Numbered from the stretch's first letter, positions 7,546-14,599 are shown. The stretch: 20,815 bases of DNA from an uncultured Lachnospiraceae bacterium (GCA_910578475.1 CAJTRK010000045.1:1-20815), one strand, 5' to 3'. The notes: generated from the letters alone by a model not told the origin. Translations and numbers: made by a program.

Positions 7546-9456
7546 ATGCAGAAAATTTTTATCAAACATGTGACTGCAATCATGACGGCGGCAAGCTTTC
7601 TGATTCTTTTCATTAATTTTTTGTTTTACTGGCATATGCTTGAAGTGCGGCAGTTCACCACGTTTCATACAAAGATAGACCAGGTGATACATACGCTTGA
7701 AAATAACAGACAGGAACTTTCGCTGATGAAAGAGAGTCTGGACGAAGACTATCTGACGAGAGCAAGGGCGGCGGCTTATGTTCTGGACAGGGAAGACGTG
7801 TTGTCTTTAAGTGTTGTGGAAATGCAGTATCTGGCAAATCTTCTCAACGTCGATGAACTGCATGTCATTGATGAGAGCGGGTTCATTGTGGCCGGTTCCG
7901 TTTCCGAATATGTCGGAATCGATATGAGTAAACATCCGCAGACGAATGCTTTTCTCGCACTTTTGGAGAGCGGAGAGGAAGGGGCATATCTGATTCAGGA
8001 GCCGCAGCCGAACGCGGCGGAAGCCAAAGTCATGCAGTATGTCGGAGTGGCAAGAAACGGACGGAAGGGCGTTGTGCAGGTCGGTTTTGAACCAAAACGT
8101 CAGTTGGAAGCGCAGTCGAGAAATACTTATGATTATATTTTTATGAGATTTCCGACAGACGTGGAAGGAGAGATTTTCGTGATAGACTGTGATTCCGGAA
8201 CGATGCTCGGGCATTCCAACGGACTCGGGCAGCAGTATACGGAGAACTGTTATCAGTTGGAGCGGTTGTATGACTGCATGGAAGGCTCCTATCGAAAAGG
8301 AAAAGATGACAGGCTGATGTATGTGGTAAGCGAGCGGTATGACGATGTGCTGCTCTGCGCGGCGCTGCCCGCGGACATTCTGTTCCGGGAATTGTTCAGA
8401 AATACGCTGCAAACGTTTCTATATCTGTTATTCATTATGATAGCGGTTATTTTGCTGTTGACGTATCTTGTCAGAAAGAGGGTCATAGACGGGATTCATC
8501 GTATTATTGAAAACCTGACAGCTATAACGAACGGGAATCTGGATACGACGGTATCGGTGGGAGGAAACCGGGAGTTTCAGGCATTGAGCGGCGGAATCAA
8601 TACGATGGTGAAAAGTATTGTCAGTCTGTCCGACCGCATTTCCGCAATCATCGAAATCAGTGGTATTCCGCTTGCGGCGTTCGAATACGAAAACGGCTCC
8701 TCACATGTATTTGTGACATCCGGCCTGGGCGCGCTTCTGGATATTTCAGATGAAAAAGTCGCGGCTCTGTGCAAAGATGTGTCTTTATTTGACAGTTTTA
8801 TGAAAAAAATCACGGAAGAGCCCGTAGAAGGGGAAGAAGATGTCTATCAAATCGGTGACGTGAAGTTTGTCCGCATTCATATGTCCGAATCACGGGAAGG
8901 AAAACGGGGTGTCATAACCGATGTGACAGGCGATATTATGGAAAAGCGGGAGATGCGTTATGAGAACATTCACGACCCGCTGACCGGACTTTACAAATAT
9001 CAATATTTTAAAAAGATGACAGAAGAAATTCTTCGCAATATACCGGAGGGAAAAGGCTGTGCGGCAGTAATGCTGGATTTGGATTATTTTAAAGAAATCA
9101 ATGATACCTATGGGCATGATGTGGGCGATAAGTATCTGCAAAGCTTTTCCGCGGTGATGGCGTCCATGCCGAAGGAACATTTTCTGACGGCGAGGCGTTC
9201 CGGCGATGAATTTTGTATGTTCATCTTTGATTGCGAGAGCAGCGGCGACATTATAAAGTATATGGACGAATTTTATGAGCTGCTCGGCAGAAACCGGGTT
9301 GTGTTGTCCGATACGCAGACCGGAATCATAGGCGCCTCATCTGGGTTCGCATGGACTGACAACAAGAATACAGATATCTCTGAACTTCTGAACCGTGCGG
9401 ACGAGGCGCTTTATGCGGTAAAGCGGGAGAAGAAAGGAACTTATCGGGGGTATTGA
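7546..9456 (+). CDS. Membrane diguanylate cyclase: Cache-like sensor, HAMP, PAS-like and GGDEF domains
   Basis: Predicted to make c-di-GMP from two GTP. A membrane segment (about residues 10-30) and a second (about 288-310, TFLYLLFIMIAVILLLTYLV) bracket an extracellular region of about 255 residues that looks like a double-Cache sensor (VDELHVIDESGFIVAGS, then a VQVGFEPKRQLE segment). A HAMP linker follows (about 313-365, ITNGNLDTTVSVGGNREF), then a PAS-like stretch and a GGDEF domain from about residue 476 (HDPLTGLYKYQYF) with LDLDYFKEINDTYGHDVGD. The signature is SGDEF (about 552-556), a variant seen in active enzymes. The inhibitory RxxD site is absent: the aligned residues are KEHF. The ATG at 7546 has AGAGGA 6 bases upstream; an in-frame TTG at 7543 is less likely. 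It is the third gene of the LytTR operon. Confidence 0.93.
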   Translation: MQKIFIKHVTAIMTAASFLILFINFLFYWHMLEVRQFTTFHTKIDQVIHTLENNRQELSLMKESLDEDYLTRARAAAYVLDREDVLSLSVVEMQYLANLLNVDELHVIDESGFIVAGSVSEYVGIDMSKHPQTNAFLALLESGEEGAYLIQEPQPNAAEAKVMQYVGVARNGRKGVVQVGFEPKRQLEAQSRNTYDYIFMRFPTDVEGEIFVIDCDSGTMLGHSNGLGQQYTENCYQLERLYDCMEGSYRKGKDDRLMYVVSERYDDVLLCAALPADILFRELFRNTLQTFLYLLFIMIAVILLLTYLVRKRVIDGIHRIIENLTAITNGNLDTTVSVGGNREFQALSGGINTMVKSIVSLSDRISAIIEISGIPLAAFEYENGSSHVFVTSGLGALLDISDEKVAALCKDVSLFDSFMKKITEEPVEGEEDVYQIGDVKFVRIHMSESREGKRGVITDVTGDIMEKREMRYENIHDPLTGLYKYQYFKKMTEEILRNIPEGKGCAAVMLDLDYFKEINDTYGHDVGDKYLQSFSAVMASMPKEHFLTARRSGDEFCMFIFDCESSGDIIKYMDEFYELLGRNRVVLSDTQTGIIGASSGFAWTDNKNTDISELLNRADEALYAVKREKKGTYRGY

Positions 9457-9482
9457 CAAAATACTGTTTTCTGTGTTAAGGT
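9453..9482 (+). promoter_or_regulatory. Candidate thrS leader promoter overlapping the cyclase stop codon
   Basis: A consensus -35 TTGACA (9453-9458) is formed partly by the TGA stop codon of the diguanylate cyclase gene. The -10 region is weaker: TAAGGT (9477-9482) at 18-base spacing. It lies at the right distance to start a transcript just before the T-box stem I (about 9495). No terminator separates it from the signalling operon, so some read-through is possible. Confidence 0.5.
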
Positions 9483-9494
9483 AAAACCAACATA

Positions 9495-9782
9495 AAAAAG
9501 CAATGACGGAAAGAGTAGTTTACAGGCAGCATACAGAGAGGATGGCGTATGGTGAAAGTCATCTATGTTAAATGTATACGAAAACCAATCCGGAGCTGTT
9601 GTGCGGAAAGCATGTAAAAGTATTCCTGCGGTTGTCTGACAGGAGGAACATCATGCCGAAAGCGCAGCCGTATGCCTGCGTTAAAGGATAGGATTTGTTG
9701 GAATCTGAAGTGAAAAGTCAAGGTGGGACCGTGCATTGTGCACCCTTGAATATGCGTTAAGCATATTCAAGGGTGTTTTTTT
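9495..9782 (+). ncRNA. T-box leader (threonine, ACC specifier) upstream of thrS
   Basis: Cis-acting RNA that reads uncharged tRNA-Thr and prevents early termination of the thrS transcript. Stem I conserved parts are visible: GGAAAGAGTAGT (about 9508-9519) and CAGAGAGGATGGCG...GGTGAAAGTC (9534-9560). The specifier region, GAAAACCA, places the Thr codon ACC at 9584-9586, followed by A. The T-box proper reads AAGGTGGGACCGTG (9720-9733), a variant of AGGGTGGNACCGCG. GTGCA-TTG-TGCAC (9731-9743) and pairing of AAGG with CCTT can form the antiterminator. The terminator is listed separately. The match of specifier codon to downstream gene makes the call strong. Confidence 0.92.
9741..9782 (+). terminator. 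T-box intrinsic terminator
   Basis: A perfect 15-bp stem (9741-9755 with 9761-9775), loop GTTAA, followed by seven T residues (9776-9782). The left arm overlaps the antiterminator, CACCCTT, so the two folds are mutually exclusive as expected for a T-box. Confidence 0.93.
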
Positions 9783-9790
9783 GTGCACAG

Positions 9791-9862
9791 ACCCGTGCAA
9801 AGGAATATGCCGCTGAAGCGGCTCACGGGTTGTGCGGCGGGCAGGGAAAAATTTTCCCCTGC
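9791..9862 (+). other. Two further hairpins between the T-box terminator and thrS
   Basis: ACCCGTG (9791-9797) pairs with CACGGGT (9824-9830) and encloses an inner hairpin GCCGC-TGAA-GCGGC (9809-9822). Then GCAGGG (9841-9846) can pair with CCCTGC (9857-9862), with an A/T-rich loop that also partly pairs. Neither has a T-run. They lie in the thrS 5' untranslated region beyond the T-box terminator, a position where T-box leaders normally have little structure. The rest of 9863-9911 holds only the thrS Shine-Dalgarno. Confidence 0.5.
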
Positions 9863-9911
9863 TCCGATTGTCACAAATAACGAAAGAGGCTGAGAGAAAG
9901 GCATGGTGGGA

Positions 9912-11726
9912 ATGAAAATGAAAGTATTAAAAAACAATGGTGAAGTTTACGAAGGAAGTTTTGAGGAAAAGGAAGTATGCCAGGCGTTTTGGCATACGAG
10001 CGCGCATCTTCTGGCACAGGCTGTCAAAGAATTATATCCTGACACAAAATGCGCAATAGGGCCTGCGATTGAAAAGGGGTTTTATTATGATTTCCGGTTT
10101 TCTTTTCCGTTCGAAGAGGAACACCTGACTGCGGTGGAACAGAAAATGTATGAGATTGCCGGAAGGTCGCTTTCCTTACAGGTGGAGTCCGTGTCCGTAC
10201 AGAAGGCGCTTGCGTATATGGAAGCGCAGGAGGAGTGCTATAAGAAAGAGCTGATAGAGGAACTTGCCGGAAAAGCATCGGAAAAGGAGGAGTCTGCGCC
10301 GGCAGAAGAACTGACTTTTTACAGGCAGGGTTCTTATGCGGAACTTTGTAAAGGGCCTCATATTGTAAATACGGCCTGTGTGAAAGCGATAAAACTGCTC
10401 AGCATTGCCGGGGCGTACTGGCGCGGGGACGAGAAGAACGAAATGCTGACACGCATTTATGGCATTTCTTTTCCGAAGCGGTCTGATTTGGAGGCGTATC
10501 TCCATATGCTGGAGGAGGCGAAAAGGAGAGACCACAGAAAACTTGGCAAAGAGCTAGGCCTGTTTCTGATAGCGGAAGAGGGACCCGGTTTTCCTTTTTT
10601 CCTGCCAAAAGGAATGGTGATAAAAAATATCCTGACGGCGTATTGGAGAAAACTCCATATGGAAGAGGGCTATCAGGAAATTACGACGCCGGTTATGCTG
10701 ACAAAAACGCTGTGGGAAACATCCGGTCACTGGGAGCATTATCGGGAAAACATGTATACGTCGGTAGTGGACGGAACGGATTACGCCATTAAGCCGATGA
10801 GCTGTCCGGGCGGCATGCTTGTTTACAAGAGCGAACCTCGCTCATACCGGGAACTGCCTCTGCGGCTTGCTGAACTGGGACTGGTGCATCGCTACGAGAA
10901 ATCCGGTCAGCTGCACGGATTGATGCGGGTCCGTGCCTTTACACAGGATGATGCGCATATTTTTATGACAGAAGAACAGGTGATTCCGGAAATTCAGAAA
11001 GTGGCGCGGCTGATTCAGAAGGTGTATGAAAGATTTGGTTTTTCTTATTTCGTGGAGCTTTCCACAAAGCCGGAGAACAGCATCGGAAGCGAAGCGGACT
11101 GGGAACTCGCGACGGATGCGCTCATCCAGGCGGCGCGTTCGCTCGGCCTGCCTTATGTGGTGAATGAAGGGGACGGCGCTTTTTATGGACCGAAGCTGGA
11201 TTTTCATTTAAAGGATTCCATCGGCAGGACATGGCAATGCGGAACGATTCAGCTGGACTTTCAGCTTCCGCTGCGGTTTGAGGCGGAATATACGGGCGCT
11301 GACGGGCAAAAGCACAGGCCGATTATGATTCATCGGGTCATATACGGTTCGCTTGAGCGGTTCATCGGAATACTGATTGAACATTATGCCGGGAAATTCC
11401 CGGTCTGGCTTGCTCCGGTGCAGGCGAAAATACTTCCTGTTTCCGACAAATATCAGGATTACGGGAATGAAATACTGCAAAAATGTAAGGAGGCCGGCAT
11501 TCGGACGGAAATCGACCTGCGGGATGAGAAACTGGGATATAAGATTCGGGAAGCGCAGCTTGAAAAAACGCCTTTTATGATTATCCTCGGTGAAAAGGAG
11601 AAATTCGGCAAAACGTTGTCCGTACGTCTGAGAGACGGGCAGGGAAATGAAGAAGCCGGAAAACAGCTTTCGGGAATTTCTTTTGAAGAATTTCAGAAAT
11701 TATGTTACGATGAAGAAAATGCGTAA
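9912..11726 (+). CDS. thrS: Threonyl-tRNA synthetase lacking the N-terminal TGS domain
   Basis: Class II synthetase that charges tRNA-Thr. From the ATG at 9912 it has 604 residues, against about 635-645 for standard bacterial ThrRS, because the N1/TGS domain is missing: the editing motif HTSAH already occurs at residues 28-32 (73-77 in E. coli). The editing domain keeps its second pair in YAELCKGPHI. Catalytic motif 1 lies near EITTPVMLTKTLWETSGHW, motif 2 near LHGLMRVRAFTQDDAHIF and motif 3 near MIHRVIYGSLERF. The zinc ligands Cys (MSCPGG), His (QDDAH) and His (MIHRV) are present, but CPGG replaces the common CPGH. The anticodon-binding domain follows (FPVWLAPVQAKILPVSDKY to the end). An ATG at 9903 is only 1 base past AGAAAGG, so 9912 (spacing 10) is preferred. 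Expression is controlled by the T-box. Confidence 0.95.
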   Translation: MKMKVLKNNGEVYEGSFEEKEVCQAFWHTSAHLLAQAVKELYPDTKCAIGPAIEKGFYYDFRFSFPFEEEHLTAVEQKMYEIAGRSLSLQVESVSVQKALAYMEAQEECYKKELIEELAGKASEKEESAPAEELTFYRQGSYAELCKGPHIVNTACVKAIKLLSIAGAYWRGDEKNEMLTRIYGISFPKRSDLEAYLHMLEEAKRRDHRKLGKELGLFLIAEEGPGFPFFLPKGMVIKNILTAYWRKLHMEEGYQEITTPVMLTKTLWETSGHWEHYRENMYTSVVDGTDYAIKPMSCPGGMLVYKSEPRSYRELPLRLAELGLVHRYEKSGQLHGLMRVRAFTQDDAHIFMTEEQVIPEIQKVARLIQKVYERFGFSYFVELSTKPENSIGSEADWELATDALIQAARSLGLPYVVNEGDGAFYGPKLDFHLKDSIGRTWQCGTIQLDFQLPLRFEAEYTGADGQKHRPIMIHRVIYGSLERFIGILIEHYAGKFPVWLAPVQAKILPVSDKYQDYGNEILQKCKEAGIRTEIDLRDEKLGYKIREAQLEKTPFMIILGEKEKFGKTLSVRLRDGQGNEEAGKQLSGISFEEFQKLCYDEENA

Positions 11727-11787
11727 CGGCATAGAATCTTTGTTTTGCTAAGAAGCGTACGACGGAAAGGATTTGACGGTAACATTT

Positions 11788-12096
11788 ATGAAAAGTGTTT
11801 TACAGGAAGAGCTGATTTATGAAATCCTTTCCGTTGTGGAGGAAATACCGGCGGGGAAAACGGCGACATACGGACAGATTGCGAAGCTCATCGGCAGGGA
11901 TAAGAATGCAAGGCTTGTCGGGAAAGTTCTCAGTATGTCGCAGTATTACGGCGATTATCCCTGCCACAGAGTTGTCAACCACGCAGGACGCCTTGTGCCC
12001 GGCTGGCGGGAACAGGGCGAACTGCTGAGAAGAGAAGGCGTTCCGTTTAAGGACAGCGGGCATGTGGATTTGCGGAAATGTCGGTGGGTCGTGTGA
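11788..12096 (+). CDS. Short MGMT-family protein (alkyltransferase DNA-binding domain only, with PCHR cysteine)
   Basis: About 102 residues, matching only the C-terminal DNA-binding domain of O6-alkylguanine alkyltransferases: ILSVVEEIPAGKTATYGQIA, LVGKVLSMSQYYGDYPCHRV, VNHAGRLVPGWREQGELLR, then GVPFKDSGHVDLRKCRW. The size and layout resemble alkyltransferase-like (ATL) proteins, which lack the N-terminal domain and flag alkylated bases for nucleotide excision repair. ATLs classically have Trp in place of the acceptor Cys; here Cys59 is kept in PCHRVV. It could therefore still accept an alkyl group, or simply bind lesions. Start uncertain: GGAAAGG (11764-11770) is 2 bases before an in-frame TTG (11773) and 17 before the ATG used here. 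It follows thrS by about 60 bases with no terminator, so it probably shares that transcript. Confidence 0.85.
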   Translation: MKSVLQEELIYEILSVVEEIPAGKTATYGQIAKLIGRDKNARLVGKVLSMSQYYGDYPCHRVVNHAGRLVPGWREQGELLRREGVPFKDSGHVDLRKCRWVV

Positions 12097-12131
12097 AGTG
12101 AAAAGGCTAAGAGAAGGGCATGGTTATAAAG

Positions 12132-13430
12132 ATGAAAAGCAGACAAAATTATGACAAAAAGCATACGGCGTTTCTCGGACTTCTCGCTTTGCCCGTCGGT
12201 ATTCTGACGCTCCTTTGGTTTGTGATGTGGGAAAATGACGCGGAGACGGAGCTGACTGTCATTTCTCTGCGGCAGGATGCGATTGATATTTCCGGCAAAG
12301 GGGCGGAGGCTGACGGCAAACGTGTAACGATTGAACAGGGCGGCCATTATCGGCTCGAAGGAATGCGGGAAGACGGGCAGATTTATGTGGACTGTGAGGA
12401 TGAGATGGTTCTTCTGGAACTTGGCGGCGTGGAGCTCTGCAATCCGGAAGGGGCGGCGATTTATATAGAACATGCGGAATATACAACGATTTTGCTGGCG
12501 GAGGGAACGGAAAATTACCTGCGAAGCGGCCGTGATGACGGTTCAAAAGGCGAAGGCGCGGCTGTTTATGCGGAAGAAGACCTTTGTATTTCCGGAGAGG
12601 GTTCGCTTCGGGTCGCCGCCCATTTGAACAATGGTATTCAGTCGAAAGCCGGTCTGCGCATCGACGGCGGCAGCATTGAAGTGGAAGCGTCGGGGCATGC
12701 CGTCAAGGGAAAAGATTATGTGACGATTGCGGGCGGAGAGTTTCGGTTAAGCGCCGGAAAAAAAGGCATTCAGGCGAAATATGAGCTATATATCACGGGC
12801 GGGAAATTTTTGATTGAAGAGTCGGAAGAAGGACTGGAAGCGAATCAGGTCATCATAGAGGGCGGCATATTCGATATTACAGCCGAGGATGACGGTATTA
12901 ACGCCAATGGCGGGGAGGACAAGCAGAAAAAGAAGCCTTCCGAAGAGATTGTGGAAACGATGCCGAACCTGATTATCAAAGGCGGCATGCTGCATATCGA
13001 TGCGGAGGGCGATGGACTGGATTCCAATGGAAATCTCCTGATAGAAGGCGGAGAACTGGTGATAGACGGTCCGACGAAGGATGATAACGGCCCGCTCGAT
13101 TACGGGAAAGAAAATGACGGCGCCTGCAGGATTCAGGGCGGAACCGTTCTGGCAATCGGCAGTTCCGGCATGGCGGAGACTTTTGATGAAAAATCGGAAC
13201 AATGTTCTTTTCGTTATCTTTTTGACGAACCTTATGAGGCCGGAAGTGAAATTGTGATTACCGACGCGGACGGGAACGAGTTGTACCGCCATATTGCGGC
13301 CAAAACGGGCGCTTCCGTCGTATTCAGCAGTCCGGAACTGGTTCAGGGGAAAACCTATATGATGCGGGTGGGAGAGCAGCATATAGAAATCGTGCAGGAT
13401 AGTGTTTCAACCGGAAAAGATTCCGATTGA
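12132..13430 (+). CDS. Membrane-anchored Cthe_2159-like carbohydrate-binding (beta-helix) protein
   Basis: About 432 residues. A hydrophobic segment near the N-terminus (FLGLLALPVGILTLLWFVMW) after a basic start gives a signal anchor or uncleaved signal; there is no lipobox. The extracellular part resembles the Cthe_2159/DUF4353 family of right-handed beta-helix polysaccharide-binding proteins: DGQIYVDCEDEMVLLELGGV, EGAAIYIEHAEYTTILLAEG, and repeated turns with a GG core (IDGGSIEVEASG, ITGGKFLIEESEEG, IEGGIFDITAEDDGINANGG, IKGGMLHIDAEGDGLDSNGN, IEGGELVIDG). The Asp/Asn-rich DDGINANGG and GDGLDSNGN turns suggest calcium sites. Characterised relatives bind acidic plant polysaccharides or cellulose; the ligand here is unknown. 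ATG 12120 abuts GAGAAGGG, so the next ATG (12132) is used. It may be co-transcribed with the MGMT-family gene, and it converges with the AraC gene on the other strand. Confidence 0.85.
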   Translation: MKSRQNYDKKHTAFLGLLALPVGILTLLWFVMWENDAETELTVISLRQDAIDISGKGAEADGKRVTIEQGGHYRLEGMREDGQIYVDCEDEMVLLELGGVELCNPEGAAIYIEHAEYTTILLAEGTENYLRSGRDDGSKGEGAAVYAEEDLCISGEGSLRVAAHLNNGIQSKAGLRIDGGSIEVEASGHAVKGKDYVTIAGGEFRLSAGKKGIQAKYELYITGGKFLIEESEEGLEANQVIIEGGIFDITAEDDGINANGGEDKQKKKPSEEIVETMPNLIIKGGMLHIDAEGDGLDSNGNLLIEGGELVIDGPTKDDNGPLDYGKENDGACRIQGGTVLAIGSSGMAETFDEKSEQCSFRYLFDEPYEAGSEIVITDADGNELYRHIAAKTGASVVFSSPELVQGKTYMMRVGEQHIEIVQDSVSTGKDSD

Positions 13431-13433
13431 AAC
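13404..13433. terminator. Hairpin at the convergent gene junction
   Basis: GTTTCAA (13404-13410) pairs with TTGAAAC (13427-13433), and inside it CGGAA (13412-13416) pairs with TTCCG (13421-13425), leaving a 4-base loop. The hairpin spans the last codons and the stop codon of the plus-strand gene and ends just before the stop of the minus-strand AraC gene. Only a loose T/A stretch follows in either direction, so it is a weak, possibly bidirectional, terminator. Confidence 0.45.
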
Positions 13434-13434
13434 A

Positions 13435-14289
13435 TTATTGTATTCTATTCGTATTCTCATTCCGCCATTGTCTCGGCGAAATTCCATAAGTATTTTTGAA
13501 AGCTCTTGAAAAGTGGAGCTGGTTTGGATAACCGACCGCATTTCCGATATCCCCGACGGACAGATTGGTCAGTTTTAACAGCTCCGTCGCTTTGGTCATG
13601 CGATAGGAAATCAGAAAATCCTGTGGAGATTTTCCTGTATTTTCCCGGAAAATTTTGCCGAAATAGCTTCGGTTCAGGCCGCAGAAAGCGGAAATATCCT
13701 CGATGGAAATATCGTTCTGAAAATTCTGTTCAATATAAGAGAAAGCTTCTTTAATATAGAAGTCACGCAGGCTGTTCCCTTTGCTGACCTGCCCGGAAGT
13801 GGCGGAACGGACGAAGCTGTCGATGAACAGATACAGATGTCCAATCAGGTGAAAAGGGGATTCGCTTTTGTGATTGACGATATACAGCATTTCCTGTTTC
13901 ATGGTTTCCAAAATATCTTTATACCGCGCCTTATAGACCGGCTGGTCAACAGAAAGTCCGGCCAGTTCCACGGTTTCTTTGGCGCGCAGTCCGTCAAATT
14001 CTATCCAGACATATTCCCAGGGAATTTCATGGTCCGCAATATAGGTACAGACTTGGTGCGGAAAAATCATAAATCCCTGTCCGCTCTTTATCTGCCAGAT
14101 TTCGGTCGCGCCTTTGGAATTATCAGCGTACAGCGTGCCGGTTCCGGACAGGCAGAAATGGAACAGATAGTGGTTCCTTGCCGCGGGTCCGAAAGAATGG
14201 GAGGGGTCGCACTGTTCCCATCCGAATTGATACAGGCCCAAATCAACAAAATTTTCACTCGGAAAAACGGAAAAAATCACTTCGCTCAT
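13435..14289 (-). CDS. AraC-family regulator of the alpha-galactoside operon (MsmR/RafR-like)
   Basis: 284-residue regulator. The N-terminal cupin sensor covers about residues 30-110 (NHYLFHFCLSGTGTLYADNS, GQGFMIFPHQVCTYIADHE). The C-terminal AraC domain covers about 180-278, with two helix-turn-helix units: ISIEDISAFCGLNRSYFGKI and NLSVGDIGNAVGYPNQLHFS, ending in FKNTYGISPRQWR. I use the ATG at 14289 because GGAGGA lies 5 bases upstream; the longer in-frame ATG at 14301 would place the Shine-Dalgarno inside the gene. It is transcribed divergently from the sugar ABC transporter and alpha-galactosidase genes, the arrangement of MsmR and RafR activators, so it probably activates them when an alpha-galactoside is present. 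That target is inference. Confidence 0.92.
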   Translation of the reverse strand: MSEVIFSVFPSENFVDLGLYQFGWEQCDPSHSFGPAARNHYLFHFCLSGTGTLYADNSKGATEIWQIKSGQGFMIFPHQVCTYIADHEIPWEYVWIEFDGLRAKETVELAGLSVDQPVYKARYKDILETMKQEMLYIVNHKSESPFHLIGHLYLFIDSFVRSATSGQVSKGNSLRDFYIKEAFSYIEQNFQNDISIEDISAFCGLNRSYFGKIFRENTGKSPQDFLISYRMTKATELLKLTNLSVGDIGNAVGYPNQLHFSRAFKNTYGISPRQWRNENTNRIQ

Positions 14290-14377
14290 AAAATCCTCCA
14301 TTCTTGCTCAACGCGCGAATTTATTTTTCACAGTAGTACCTTTTTTCTTTCATTATATTAATCTATCGTTTGCATAT

Positions 14378-14556
14378 CATAAAGTTTACAGGAAGAATCC
14401 CTGCTTTTCAAGGCATTCTTTTGTGTGAAAAAGAGTTGCAAAGCAAACCTTTTTTATCCTATATACCAAAATGCTATATCACTTCAAATAAATAACATAA
14501 AAATAGCATAAAGACATAAAATGTACAAAATAGTGTTATTTACACGTCGCATAAAG
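14378..14556 (+). promoter_or_regulatory. CATAAAG direct repeats, candidate AraC operator
   Basis: CATAAAG occurs three times in the same orientation between the divergent AraC gene and the transporter operon: 14378-14384, 14507-14513 and 14550-14556. The last two extend to GCATAAAGACAT and GCATAAAGGTAT and lie 43 bases apart, about four helical turns. Two near copies, ACATAAA, occur at 14495-14501 and 14514-14520. AraC-family proteins typically bind such direct repeats, and the last copy falls in the -35/-10 spacer of the candidate promoter. Upstream parts of this region hold no gene I can support. Confidence 0.4.
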
Positions 14557-14568
14557 GTATGTTAAAAT
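14539..14568 (+). promoter_or_regulatory. Promoter of the sugar transporter/alpha-galactosidase operon
   Basis: TTTACA (14539-14544) and TAAAAT (14563-14568) each match the consensus at five of six positions, with an 18-base spacer. It starts transcription about 25 bases before the binding-protein gene, whose Shine-Dalgarno (AAGGAGA) lies at about 14587-14593. Confidence 0.55.
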
Positions 14569-14599
14569 TTTTTTACTAAAAAAGGGAAGGAGAAGAGCT

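Noticed and set aside
7807..8412. Minus-strand open frame of 201 codons inside the cyclase gene
   Set aside because: No motifs or Shine-Dalgarno, and it overlaps the sensor domain of a well-supported gene.
5414..9456. Complete agr quorum-sensing locus
   Set aside because: The kinase and regulator are AgrC/AgrA-like, but no AgrB-type protease or AgrD-type peptide could be found in this stretch.
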